From a virus: DNA of 22,145 bases. The notes below the pieces were generated by a model. That model was not told where the DNA came from. It was given only the letters and a program-made list of their open reading frames with translations, and searched no databases. Below, in pieces: positions 8,711-15,408 of the stretch (the first letter of the stretch is position 1; each line of letters opens with the position of its first letter). Both the position numbers and the translations under genes were made by a program. The stretch is taken from the IMG/VR virus record IMGVR_UViG_3300005534_000049, positions 1 to 22,145 of that record. One strand, given 5' to 3'.

Positions 8711-8958
8711 CAGCTCACCATCCGCATCGGGTAGCTGGGTTGGCCGTCTTTAGAGGCGTCCCGGATCGCGGCGGCCCAGAAGCGGCCAGGCTCGCGCGAT
8801 TCGTGGAAATCCCGATAGAGGTCGGCCGGCACGCGGGAGTGAACGCATCTCCGGCCGTCGGCGAATTCGATCTCGAGAGTCTGGCCCAGCTCGTCGTACT
8901 GGTAGGCCTTGAAGAATTGGCTGCCGAGGCGATCGGGGCTGACTTCGACTCGCTGCAT
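8710..8958 (-). CDS. KTSC-domain protein (82 aa)
   Basis: Residues about 15-66 (QFFKAYQYDELGQTLEIEFADGRR, then YRDFHESREPGRFWAAAIRD) fit the KTSC domain, a small alpha/beta domain found alone in phages and bacteria or fused to other proteins. The pattern is: a residue or two after the start, Y-D, a strand with TLEIEF, a G-R turn, a strand with VHSRVP, then a helix of the YRDF type and a G-R/F-x-x-x-I end. The family's biochemical role is not well defined, and the namesake Lys-Thr-Ser-Cys motif is not intact here. Its start and stop overlap those of its neighbours (TGATG), so it is translated with the gp10-like gene. Confidence 0.72.
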   Translation of the reverse strand: MQRVEVSPDRLGSQFFKAYQYDELGQTLEIEFADGRRCVHSRVPADLYRDFHESREPGRFWAAAIRDASKDGQPSYPMRMVS

Positions 8959-9554
8959 CAGTACTCGCCTTCCCGCTCATCCTCTTTCGATGGCTCGTTG
9001 CCTTCGTACTCGGCCACGACTTCGGCGCCGTTGATCTGGCAGCATGCGTTCGGGAAAGTGCGAAAGTCGCCTTTTCGGCAGTAGGAGGGTCGGCCGCGGC
9101 TGTCGGGCGCGACGGCCTTTTCGGAAAAGGGGCATCGCTTGCATCCGAAACCGACGCCGTTCTTGGCCACGCCGTAGGACGCCATTTCAGCGGTTTCCAC
9201 ACCCGTCAACCGCAGTTCCGGATCTCCGGCGCAGAGGTTTTCCCAATGCCGGCAGCTGCCCGCCTCGGTGTCGATCTTGACGGGGATCACCAGGCAATCG
9301 CTCTTGTCCGCTTTGTTGCAGCGGCCGCAGTTGTAGCGCCCCTCTTCGTCGTAAGTTCGCGTGTTCCCGGTGTAGGGATCGGCGAACGAGAAAAGGTGTG
9401 CGAAATTCTGGCGGTTGTGATTCTCGACGATCTCGCGGTCCGGTCCGGTTTCCTTAGGCTGGATGAACAGCCCGTCTCCGTCGCGCGGAGTATCGATAAT
9501 CTTCCGCTGGACGGCTTCCTTCCGGGAGTTGACGAGATCGCCGATCGTACGCAT
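8958..9554 (-). CDS. Ten-cysteine protein, possibly metal or Fe-S binding (198 aa)
   Basis: Ten cysteines lie between residues 76 and 172, with two CxxC pairs: 76/79 in YNCGRCNKADKSDC and 138/141 in GCKRCPF. The pattern C76-x2-C79-x7-C87-x13-C101 followed by HW (AGSCRHWENL) recalls the C-x2-C...C-x13-C-xxW arrangement of high-potential iron-sulfur proteins, though the middle spacing is shorter than in classic members. Further Cys at 108, 159, 171 and 172 could form a second site. It has no signal peptide, and the ends are charged (EPSKEDEREGEY). It sits between the second adaptor and the KTSC gene, whose start overlaps its stop. It may be a small metal-binding virion or tail-tip protein, but zinc binding is equally possible. 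Confidence 0.75.
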   Translation of the reverse strand: MRTIGDLVNSRKEAVQRKIIDTPRDGDGLFIQPKETGPDREIVENHNRQNFAHLFSFADPYTGNTRTYDEEGRYNCGRCNKADKSDCLVIPVKIDTEAGSCRHWENLCAGDPELRLTGVETAEMASYGVAKNGVGFGCKRCPFSEKAVAPDSRGRPSYCRKGDFRTFPNACCQINGAEVVAEYEGNEPSKEDEREGEY

Positions 9555-9560
9555 TTGTCA

Positions 9561-10301
9561 TTACCTGGCCGGCGGCGCCTGGGGCGGCGGGATCGCGTCG
9601 GTCGGTCCGGAGGGCGGCGGTGTCGCCGGGTTGCCGAAGTTCGACGCGTTCATCGCGCGCAGCGCGGCCTTCGATTCCTTGGCTGCCTCGACCAGCTCGG
9701 CCGAGGCCTGCACGGTGAGCAGCGGCGCCAGGCGGATCGCCAGGTTGGTGATGAGGGCCTCGTCGTAGCCCTGCGGCGTGTTTACCGTGGTGACCAGGTC
9801 GGGGAAGTTGGCCAGGGCCTGCCAGCCGCCGAGCTCGAGCTTCGTCGCGGTTCCAGTGAATGCCGGCGTCGGCGCGAGGTTCCCGGTCGCGACAGGGAAC
9901 TGGAAGTCGTAATAGAACATCTGCGGGATCTGAACCGCAGCGCTCTTTTCCGGATACGACTGGAATTTCTGCTGGGAGACGATTTCGCAGGGCACGCGGA
10001 TGAAGGTCCCGGCGATCGCCGCGCTCGGGACCAGGATCCCGCACGAATCGAGCCGCAGAAACCGCGTGGTTCCGAACGTCCCGCCGGCGCCGAAGGTGTA
10101 GGCTGCCACGCCGTTCGAGAGCGCAGCGCTCGCGACGACGATCACGGGGATGTTGAGCCGCTCGAGCGACCAGTTGTCGATCATCGAATTCGCGACGGCG
10201 AGGAAATCGGTCTGTTCGGTGGAGTTCAGAGACTCGCCAGGATAGAGCCGGCCGAGCCGTTCGACTGCTGCGTTGAGGAGTGCGCCGCCGGTGAGTGACA
10301 T
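9561..10301 (-). CDS. Head-tail adaptor, P22 gp4-like, second paralogue (246 aa)
   Basis: The protein matches the first adaptor (14574-15359) in layout and in specific positions. LAVANSMIDNWSLERLNIPV corresponds to FFLNQLLDSWNTMRNKIFQV; PQGYDEALITNLAIRLAP corresponds to PPGYARALTYNLALELPA; and LVEAAKESKAALRAMNA corresponds to IERTAQESRNSIESLNA. Between them lie the beta segments (YTFGAGGTFGTTRFLRLDS, PQMFYYDFQFPV). The C-terminus is a Pro-rich tail (TPPPSGPTDAIPPPQAPP). P22 has one gp4, so one of these may bind the portal and the other a lower tail component, or they may form successive rings. It starts a run of closely spaced genes down to the gp10-like gene. Confidence 0.8.
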   Translation of the reverse strand: MSLTGGALLNAAVERLGRLYPGESLNSTEQTDFLAVANSMIDNWSLERLNIPVIVVASAALSNGVAAYTFGAGGTFGTTRFLRLDSCGILVPSAAIAGTFIRVPCEIVSQQKFQSYPEKSAAVQIPQMFYYDFQFPVATGNLAPTPAFTGTATKLELGGWQALANFPDLVTTVNTPQGYDEALITNLAIRLAPLLTVQASAELVEAAKESKAALRAMNASNFGNPATPPPSGPTDAIPPPQAPPAR

Positions 10302-10320
10302 AAATCAGTCCGCATGAGAG

Positions 10321-10336
10321 TAGTCGCCGCCACTCA
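10321..10336 (-). promoter_or_regulatory. Repeated junction motif, copy C (variant)
   Basis: The minus strand reads TGAGTGGCGGCGACTA, the same as copies A and B except for three inserted bases (GCG) before ACTA. The TGA is the stop codon of the beta-helix gene, and the second adaptor gene starts 20 bases after the motif. It is weaker than the other two copies, and no CTAGAAAG box follows. Confidence 0.3.
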
Positions 10337-11755
10337 CTGCACGATGGGAAACCCTTTCTGGCCGCCGCTTCCGGCTGGCTGGAGCACGCCGATCGCAGCG
10401 GATCCGGTTCCACCGATCGAGAGCGTGCCGGGGAAGCCGGCCGCTTTGAGCGCGGCGCCGCCGCCGGAGGTGCCATTCAGCGCGAAGTTGTTCGAGGCCC
10501 CGTTCACGAAGGGATCCGCGGTCAAGGTGACGTCGTGAGTGCCGGCGTTGACGTTCGTCGTCGATCCGCTCTCGTAGGCGTTGTAGTCGAACCACTGCGT
10601 CCCCGCCGGGATCTGCGCGGTGGTCATGTTGATGTCCTTGCCGGTGTTGCCGTAAAAGATCGAGTTCACGAAGGTCATCGGGTACTGCTGGGCCTGGGTG
10701 AAGCGCACTCCATCGCGGCCGTTTTTGTAGCTGATGATTCCGAACAGCACGGCCTCGTTCTGCGAGCCGTTCAGCTGAAACCCGTCCGAGCTCGCGCCGG
10801 TGTTGTTCGCCGCGATCGAGTGGATAAAAGTCACGCCACCGATCGAAGCCACGAATCCCGGCACGCTGTTCGAGTAGGCGACGCAGAAAATGCAGACGTC
10901 GTTAGAGCCGTTATTGAACAGGAAGGCCTGGCCGCCGCTCTGGGTCGTGACGAAGCACAGCTCGCAGGCCGTCCCGGTCCCGTTGAACTGCACGCCATAG
11001 ACCGCCGGACAGTTTTTCACCGAGAGGTTGAAGCCTCGAATGTTGCCGCCGTCGAGGTTGATTCCTCGCGTGTTGGCCTGGCTGTTGCAGTCGAGGATGA
11101 AATTCGCGAAAGTGGCGCCATTGGTCTGGAAGTCGATGATCGGATTGTTTGAGAGCGTGGCCGAGGCCTGGATCGTGACCTGGCCGTTGTCGCCGCGCGA
11201 CGAGGTGTATCCGTTGACCGCGGGCATCTGCGACGAGCTCGACGCCGGGTAGTTGATGGTGATGAGCGTCGAAATCGAAATTGTCGACTCGGCTTTCACC
11301 CACATGATGTTTCCGGCCGCCATCCCGCCATTCGCTTTGCCGATGGTCTTGAGCGCGCCGCCCACGGCATAGGTGCCACTCGAAAGCGAAGCGGTGGATC
11401 CGCAGGCTCGATCGAGCGTGGCGTTGTTCGACGCCACGGAAACGATCTGATAGAAACCCGTCGTCCAGTTCGTGCCGGCGGAAATCTGCATTACGTTGCC
11501 GACGTCGGCCGCGACGAAGTTGTGCGAAGCGCTTGAAACTACGCAGGGGTTAGTCGTTCCGACGGTGGAGGCGAGATCGGTGAAGGTGTACTGGGCGGAA
11601 TTCTGCTGGCTGAAATCGGTCCCGGATGCGCCGGTGACGAAGCCGCCGCCGTTCGAATCGCTGCCGTTCGTCGGCCGGACTTCGAAGACGCCGGCGGCGG
11701 CGATCGCCGCAAACGAGCGGATCGCGAGGAGGAGAAGTAGGGCTACTGATCGCAT
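10334..11755 (-). CDS. Parallel beta-helix protein with signal peptide (tailspike-like, 473 aa)
   Basis: A Sec-type leader (MRSVALLLLLAIRSFAAIAA) comes first. The mature N-terminus (VFEVRPTNGSDSNGGGFVTGASGTDFS) followed by TFTDLAS and NFVAADVGNVMQISAGTNWTTGFYQIVSVASNNATLDR is a head domain often seen before beta-helices in phage and environmental proteins. From about residue 170 the protein has repeating beta-helix rungs (NNPIIDFQTNGATFANFILDCNSQ, GINLDGGNIRGFNLSVKNCPAV, NGSNDVCIFCVAYSNS, NGRDGVRFTQAQQYPMTFVNSIFYGN), as in polysaccharide-cleaving tailspikes. No catalytic residues can be named. Seven Cys are present. The probable role is binding or degrading cell-surface glycan. The leader implies export if it is used. 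The start is not preceded by a clear ribosome site. Confidence 0.8.
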   Translation of the reverse strand: MRSVALLLLLAIRSFAAIAAAGVFEVRPTNGSDSNGGGFVTGASGTDFSQQNSAQYTFTDLASTVGTTNPCVVSSASHNFVAADVGNVMQISAGTNWTTGFYQIVSVASNNATLDRACGSTASLSSGTYAVGGALKTIGKANGGMAAGNIMWVKAESTISISTLITINYPASSSSQMPAVNGYTSSRGDNGQVTIQASATLSNNPIIDFQTNGATFANFILDCNSQANTRGINLDGGNIRGFNLSVKNCPAVYGVQFNGTGTACELCFVTTQSGGQAFLFNNGSNDVCIFCVAYSNSVPGFVASIGGVTFIHSIAANNTGASSDGFQLNGSQNEAVLFGIISYKNGRDGVRFTQAQQYPMTFVNSIFYGNTGKDINMTTAQIPAGTQWFDYNAYESGSTTNVNAGTHDVTLTADPFVNGASNNFALNGTSGGGAALKAAGFPGTLSIGGTGSAAIGVLQPAGSGGQKGFPIVQ

Positions 11756-13404
11756 TCGACGATGAGGCTCGCTTTCGTGGCGCTGGCCACGGTGTTGATG
11801 TTGACCGCGAAAATATCGTTGGCCGCGACGCTTGTCGTCCAGCCGGTTAAGGTGGTCGAATGCACGGCCGTGCCCGAGGAGATCGCCGGCAGCGCCGAGG
11901 CCGTGATCGAGTTACCCGAGGTCGGGATCGCCGTCCCGGTGGCCACCTTCCAGACGTCGAAGGTGATGGTCCCGGTGTCGACCGTGATGTTCCAGGCCGA
12001 GATCGTGCAGGCGAAGGGCACCGTGAAATAGCTCGTCGCCGTGGCGCCTGAAGTAAGCGCGGATCCGGATCCGTCGAAGCCGGCGCCGATCGCCCGGATC
12101 CTGACGTTCGAGGGAATCTGCGCGGCCGTCGCGGTTCCCGAGATATCCGTGAAAGCCGGCTGCGTCTGCCCGAACACGCCGGTCGACTGGGTGTAGGAGT
12201 TGAACCACTGGTGTGAGACCGAGCTCGTATTCGCCGGCGCGACGTGATTGCAGCCGCTCGCGAAGTCCGAGAGATCGGCGCACGCCGGCTGCGTAGATCC
12301 TGGCACGCCCAGCGTGCTGATGGAGTTGATCCACTGATGGGTGGCAGCCGCGAAAGACTCGATTCCGCCCAGCGTCGACGACGACGGATTCGGCATATCG
12401 GCGCCGACGAGCGCTCGGCATGTCGGAGCCGCGGCCGCGCCGGTGGTCGGACCAGCGAACACGCAATTCGCACTTTGACTCGTGATGTTGAAGCTGAGAG
12501 CCGGCGTCGACGTCGCGGTCGCGACGCTCGTCGTGAAGAATGGGGCGCCGGTTCCCGCGCTGAAGCTCGTTACGGTTCCGGTTCCCGAGGAGTGGCATGC
12601 TCCGTCGGCTGCCATGAACAGCGTCCCCGAGCACCCGCTAAACAGGCTCACGATGTTGGCTGCCGTGACGCTGAAGCGCGCAAAGGGAACTGTCCCGGCC
12701 TGTAAGGTGCCGGTGATGTCGACCTGCCACAGCGAGGCGCCGGCGAGCGACTTGAAGTTCATGAAATTGCCAGTGGGCGACGTGTCGGTGAATCTGGATC
12801 CACTCACCATGTCGGTGCCGTTCGCGCTCTGGCCGGCGAGCAGTAGGTCTGGCTGGAGCGACAGCGTGACGACACCCGAGGCGCTCACGGCTTTGATCTG
12901 GCGAGTGGTGCCCGCGATCACCGTCGCGCCGCCGCAGGTGCCCCACTGGACGATGCCTCCCACAAAGCACAGCTCGTAAGTCCCAGGTACAGGCGGGTTC
13001 GCGAGCGAATTCACGGGGATCTGCGGAGGCGGCGGAATGGAGACCGTCTCGACTCCCGAAAGCCCGACCGGGCCGCTTGCTGGGATCTTCCAGGTCGACG
13101 TCGCCGCGGCGCAGATCGTCGGCCGCAGGTCGTAGCGGATGGTGTAAAACCCTTGCGCCGGCGTCGATACCGTGTTCGTCGGCACCAGGTTGACCGTAAA
13201 GACTCCCGTCGCCGGATTCACAGCCACAGGGAGCGAGCCGCCCTGGATCCGGACGCCGTCCATCGACGTGAACGTGATCCAGCTCACCGTGATCTGGCCG
13301 CCGCAGAATGAGCCGTTAGCCAGGCGCAGGGTGTCGGTGACCGTGACCGTCGCCGGCTGCGCCAGCGCGATCGCGCCGAAGACGATGCCGGCGAGCCACT
13401 TCAT
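11743..13404 (-). CDS. Secreted-type tail-fibre-like protein (553 aa)
   Basis: A short Sec leader (MKWLAGIVFGAIALAQ) precedes a beta-rich repeat region. The middle (about 300-420) contains ANCVFAGPTTGAAAAPTCRALVGADMP and PAFTDISGTATAAQIP, a pattern common in phage tail fibres (AGPTSGAAAAPTFRALV and FTDLSGT-type). The last 118 residues (about 436-553; AIGAGFDGSGSALTSG, then WNITVDTGTITFDVWK, TLTGWTTSVAANDIFAV) match a C-terminal domain often found at the end of phage fibres, probably the receptor-binding part. There are about 14 Cys, far more than usual for a fibre. The leader and Cys suggest folding outside the cytoplasm, which is odd for a virion fibre. It overlaps the next start by 13 bases and is encoded with a beta-helix protein. 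Confidence 0.82.
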   Translation of the reverse strand: MKWLAGIVFGAIALAQPATVTVTDTLRLANGSFCGGQITVSWITFTSMDGVRIQGGSLPVAVNPATGVFTVNLVPTNTVSTPAQGFYTIRYDLRPTICAAATSTWKIPASGPVGLSGVETVSIPPPPQIPVNSLANPPVPGTYELCFVGGIVQWGTCGGATVIAGTTRQIKAVSASGVVTLSLQPDLLLAGQSANGTDMVSGSRFTDTSPTGNFMNFKSLAGASLWQVDITGTLQAGTVPFARFSVTAANIVSLFSGCSGTLFMAADGACHSSGTGTVTSFSAGTGAPFFTTSVATATSTPALSFNITSQSANCVFAGPTTGAAAAPTCRALVGADMPNPSSSTLGGIESFAAATHQWINSISTLGVPGSTQPACADLSDFASGCNHVAPANTSSVSHQWFNSYTQSTGVFGQTQPAFTDISGTATAAQIPSNVRIRAIGAGFDGSGSALTSGATATSYFTVPFACTISAWNITVDTGTITFDVWKVATGTAIPTSGNSITASALPAISSGTAVHSTTLTGWTTSVAANDIFAVNINTVASATKASLIVECDQ

Positions 13405-13408
13405 CGCG

Positions 13409-13921
13409 TTACTTTTCGACCCACTGGACCATCACCTGGTAGTTGCCAGAAGCCGAGGCGATGGAGATGGTGAAATTCTGGCCCGTTCCGCCGCCCTTGC
13501 CGAGATAGAACTTCGACAGGTCGAGCGTGGTGAGAGTGCCGGCCGCGATGTTGAATACGTTGCCGGTGGTTCCGGAGCCCACGTTTGAGGAACGCCACGC
13601 GGTCGCAGTTGGAGCTGCGGCGCCATTGAGCGAGGTCACAGCGAGCGACGTCGACGTCGCCGCGGTTCCGTTCCATGAGAGCGTCGCCGTGCAGGCGACT
13701 GAGCACCACAGGCTCGCCAGCTCGAACTGGATCGAGGCCGAGGGGCTCGCCGGCTGCTGGATCGTAATCGCCTCGGACGTAGCGCTGCTATCGGTGCGAA
13801 TCGCCTGGTAGCGTTGCTCACGGTCGGGCGTGCCAGGCACGACCGTGCCTTGGGCCCGCAGACCCGCGCACCAGGCGAGGGTCACCAGCATGGGCCAGAG
13901 AAAGAATTGCTTGGCCTTCAT
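13409..13921 (-). CDS. Secreted-type small beta protein (170 aa)
   Basis: Residues 1-24 (MKAKQFFLWPMLVTLAWCA then GLRAQ) make a Sec signal peptide with probable cleavage after A-Q or R-A-Q. The mature part is Ser/Thr/Ala-rich and reads as a beta-sandwich (AITIQQPASPSASIQFELAS, then ATLSWNGTAATSTSLAV, TGNVFNIAAG, TTLDLSKFYLG), ending in GNYQVMVQWVEK. Two mature Cys (WCSVAC, about residues 92-96) could form a disulfide. An AGGGG ribosome site lies 8 bases before the ATG, and the start overlaps the preceding stop. It is the first of three consecutive leader-bearing genes. It might be a decoration, head-fibre or surface-display protein. Its family is not known to me. Confidence 0.78.
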   Translation of the reverse strand: MKAKQFFLWPMLVTLAWCAGLRAQGTVVPGTPDREQRYQAIRTDSSATSEAITIQQPASPSASIQFELASLWCSVACTATLSWNGTAATSTSLAVTSLNGAAAPTATAWRSSNVGSGTTGNVFNIAAGTLTTLDLSKFYLGKGGGTGQNFTISIASASGNYQVMVQWVEK

Positions 13922-14382
13922 CCCTGGCGCCCCTTTTTCTTCGCGGCGTCCTCCGGCTTATTCAGCGCGGCGAGCTGGTGCGCGAAATCCGTGTACTCGG
14001 CGAGCAGGCCTTCGAGGATCTCGACGGGACTCTGGCCAGGCTCGACGCCGACGAGCTGGCAGATCTGGTCGAGCATGGCGAGCTTTTCCTCGGTCGAGAA
14101 GTCGCGAACCGCGGAAGGCGGGAGCTTTGCCGGCGTGTCGACCCAGCCATCCTCGGCGGGCGATCGCTTCTTCTCGTCCTCTGCGTTCCGGACGACGATG
14201 TGCGCCTTGTGCGGGTGGTACTTCGCCTTCGGATAAACGGAGTCCGCATGCGGCGGGTTGTTCGTGAGTCGGTGCTCGATCTTTTCGCCGGGCTGTTTCT
14301 GCGACTCGGCGAAGCTCTCGGCGCGGTGCCGGGCGAACTTCGCGAGCTTCATTTCGGGGATCTCTTTTTCGACCGCGTTCAT
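13918..14382 (-). CDS. Hydrophilic phage protein with HRLTN motif (154 aa)
   Basis: The N-terminal third is charged and helical (MKLAKFARHRAESFAESQK). It then has QPGEKIEHRLTNNPPHADSVYPKAKYHPHKAHIVVRN (about residues 31-67), a His/Pro-rich strip sharing EK-x-x-HRLTN with the preceding small protein. A central segment (DFSTEEKLAMLDQICQLVGVEPGQSPVEILEGLLAEY) is helical, and the end is a basic KKKGRQG tail. The start follows a GAGGAG ribosome site made by the end of the upstream gene, and the stop overlaps the next ATG (ATGA). It lies between the first adaptor and the first of three secreted-type genes. I know of no named family for it. The length and packing show it is a real gene. Confidence 0.75.
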   Translation of the reverse strand: MNAVEKEIPEMKLAKFARHRAESFAESQKQPGEKIEHRLTNNPPHADSVYPKAKYHPHKAHIVVRNAEDEKKRSPAEDGWVDTPAKLPPSAVRDFSTEEKLAMLDQICQLVGVEPGQSPVEILEGLLAEYTDFAHQLAALNKPEDAAKKKGRQG

Positions 14383-14387
14383 GGGAG

Positions 14388-14561
14388 TTACTCCTCTTCC
14401 TTGTGGTCGACGTTCGTCAGGCGATGCTGGAGCTTTTCGTGCGGCATGCCCGGCTGGTTGTGGATCTGGTGCCCGGAGTGAGCTTTCGCGCGCTCGATGT
14501 TGCGCGCCTTTTTCTCGTTGATCCGTGCTTCGTGTACTTCCTTGGGTTCGAGGTCGGCCAT
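14388..14561 (-). CDS. Small charged protein with HRLTN motif (57 aa)
   Basis: This gene is short but well supported. It has a strong ribosome site (AAGGAGA, 14569-14575) overlapping the stop of the preceding adaptor gene, an ATG at 14561 and a TAA at 14388. Its GAGGAG end supplies the ribosome site of the next gene. The protein is very hydrophilic: an N-terminal basic/acidic helix (LEPKEVHEARINEKKARNIE), then HSGHQIHNQPGMPHEKLQHRLTN and an acidic end. The EKLQHRLTN motif recurs as EKIEHRLTN in the next protein. It has no membrane segment or Cys. It may be a small capsid-cement, connector or regulatory protein; the role is unknown. Confidence 0.75.
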   Translation of the reverse strand: MADLEPKEVHEARINEKKARNIERAKAHSGHQIHNQPGMPHEKLQHRLTNVDHKEEE

Positions 14562-14573
14562 AAACAAATCTCC

Positions 14574-15359
14574 TTATCCGAGTGGCGACAGCCAGTTGAA
14601 CCGGCTGCGGCCGGTGCGCTGAGAGGTGGGCACGTCGACGACGGCTTCCTCGCAGGGCGCGTTTAGACTCTCGATCGAGTTGCGGCTTTCCTGAGCCGTG
14701 CGCTCGATCTTTTCGAATTCGCGATCGGTGAGCTCTTTGCGGTAATCCGCCGGCAGCTCGAGAGCCAGGTTGTAGGTCAGCGCGCGAGCGTAGCCAGGCG
14801 GCACGAAAAGCGTGTCGGACGAGTTCAGCGCGGAATTGAGAGCCTGCCAGGTGTAGAGCCTCAGCTGGTAGCCGAGCTGCGGGCCTGGGTACAGGAAGAT
14901 CGACGCGACGCCCGTCGGGACGGCCTGCGAGTAGCCGTTGTCGTAGTAGAGCTCGAGCGGGATCGAGAAAATGCCAGGGACGCGGATGTTCGCCTGCTGG
15001 TTGGTGTCGATGATCTCGAGGTCGAGGTTGAGCTCTTGCGGCGCCGTCTGGTAGATCAGCTGCGCGAAGCTGATCTTCAGCGGCCGCGCGGCGTTGAATG
15101 CGCCGTAGGAAATGCCGCCGATCACCGTCGGCGCTGCGCTCGGGCCGATGAGGTAGTACTGCAGGTTCGGGCTCAGCGTGTAGATGGCGGCTGCCACCTG
15201 GAAAATCTTGTTTCGCATGGTGTTCCAGGAGTCGAGCAGCTGGTTCAAAAAGAACGTCACCTCTTCGAGCTGCTCGGGCGAGACTCCGCGGCCGGGCCTC
15301 TGCATCTGCCCGCAGATCCGCATCGTGTCGCGCGCGTACTGTTGGACCGTCTTGTCCAT
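14574..15359 (-). CDS. Head-tail adaptor, P22 gp4-like, first paralogue (261 aa)
   Basis: Proteins of this family bind below the portal, extend the channel and seal packaged DNA. The protein has the family layout. An N-terminal helical pair ends in FFLNQLLDSWNTMRNKIFQ (about 31-49). Next comes a beta region with TLSPNLQYYLIG (about 57-68), an insertion (about 80-125), and then IPLELYYDNGYSQAVPTGVASIFLYPGP. A C-terminal helix follows: PPGYARALTYNLALELPADYRKELTDREFEKIERTAQESRNSIESLN. At 261 residues it is longer than P22 gp4 (166) but resembles the longer adaptors of other podoviruses. The ATG directly follows a hairpin with a T-run. A related protein is encoded at 9561-10301. Confidence 0.82.
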   Translation of the reverse strand: MDKTVQQYARDTMRICGQMQRPGRGVSPEQLEEVTFFLNQLLDSWNTMRNKIFQVAAAIYTLSPNLQYYLIGPSAAPTVIGGISYGAFNAARPLKISFAQLIYQTAPQELNLDLEIIDTNQQANIRVPGIFSIPLELYYDNGYSQAVPTGVASIFLYPGPQLGYQLRLYTWQALNSALNSSDTLFVPPGYARALTYNLALELPADYRKELTDREFEKIERTAQESRNSIESLNAPCEEAVVDVPTSQRTGRSRFNWLSPLG

Positions 15360-15362
15360 GCG

Positions 15363-15402
15363 AAAAGTGGGCGGTCCCCAGCTTGGTGAGCTGAGGGCCG
15401 CC
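15363..15402 (-). terminator. Strong hairpin with TTTT, overlapping the start region of the first adaptor gene
   Basis: On the minus strand GGCGGCCCTCAGCT can pair with AGCTGGGGACCGCC around a CACCA loop: 14 positions with one mismatch and one G-U pair. CACTTTTCGC then leads straight into the adaptor ATG at 15359. It has the form of an intrinsic terminator. The only Shine-Dalgarno-like GGGGA for the adaptor lies in the 3' arm, so the fold could also mask that ribosome site. Confidence 0.6.
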
Positions 15403-15408
15403 TGAGGG

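Noticed and set aside
14579-14589. A fourth copy of the junction motif (GAGTGGCGAC on the plus strand)
   Set aside because: It is in the opposite orientation, is only ten bases, and lies within the coding end of the first adaptor gene.
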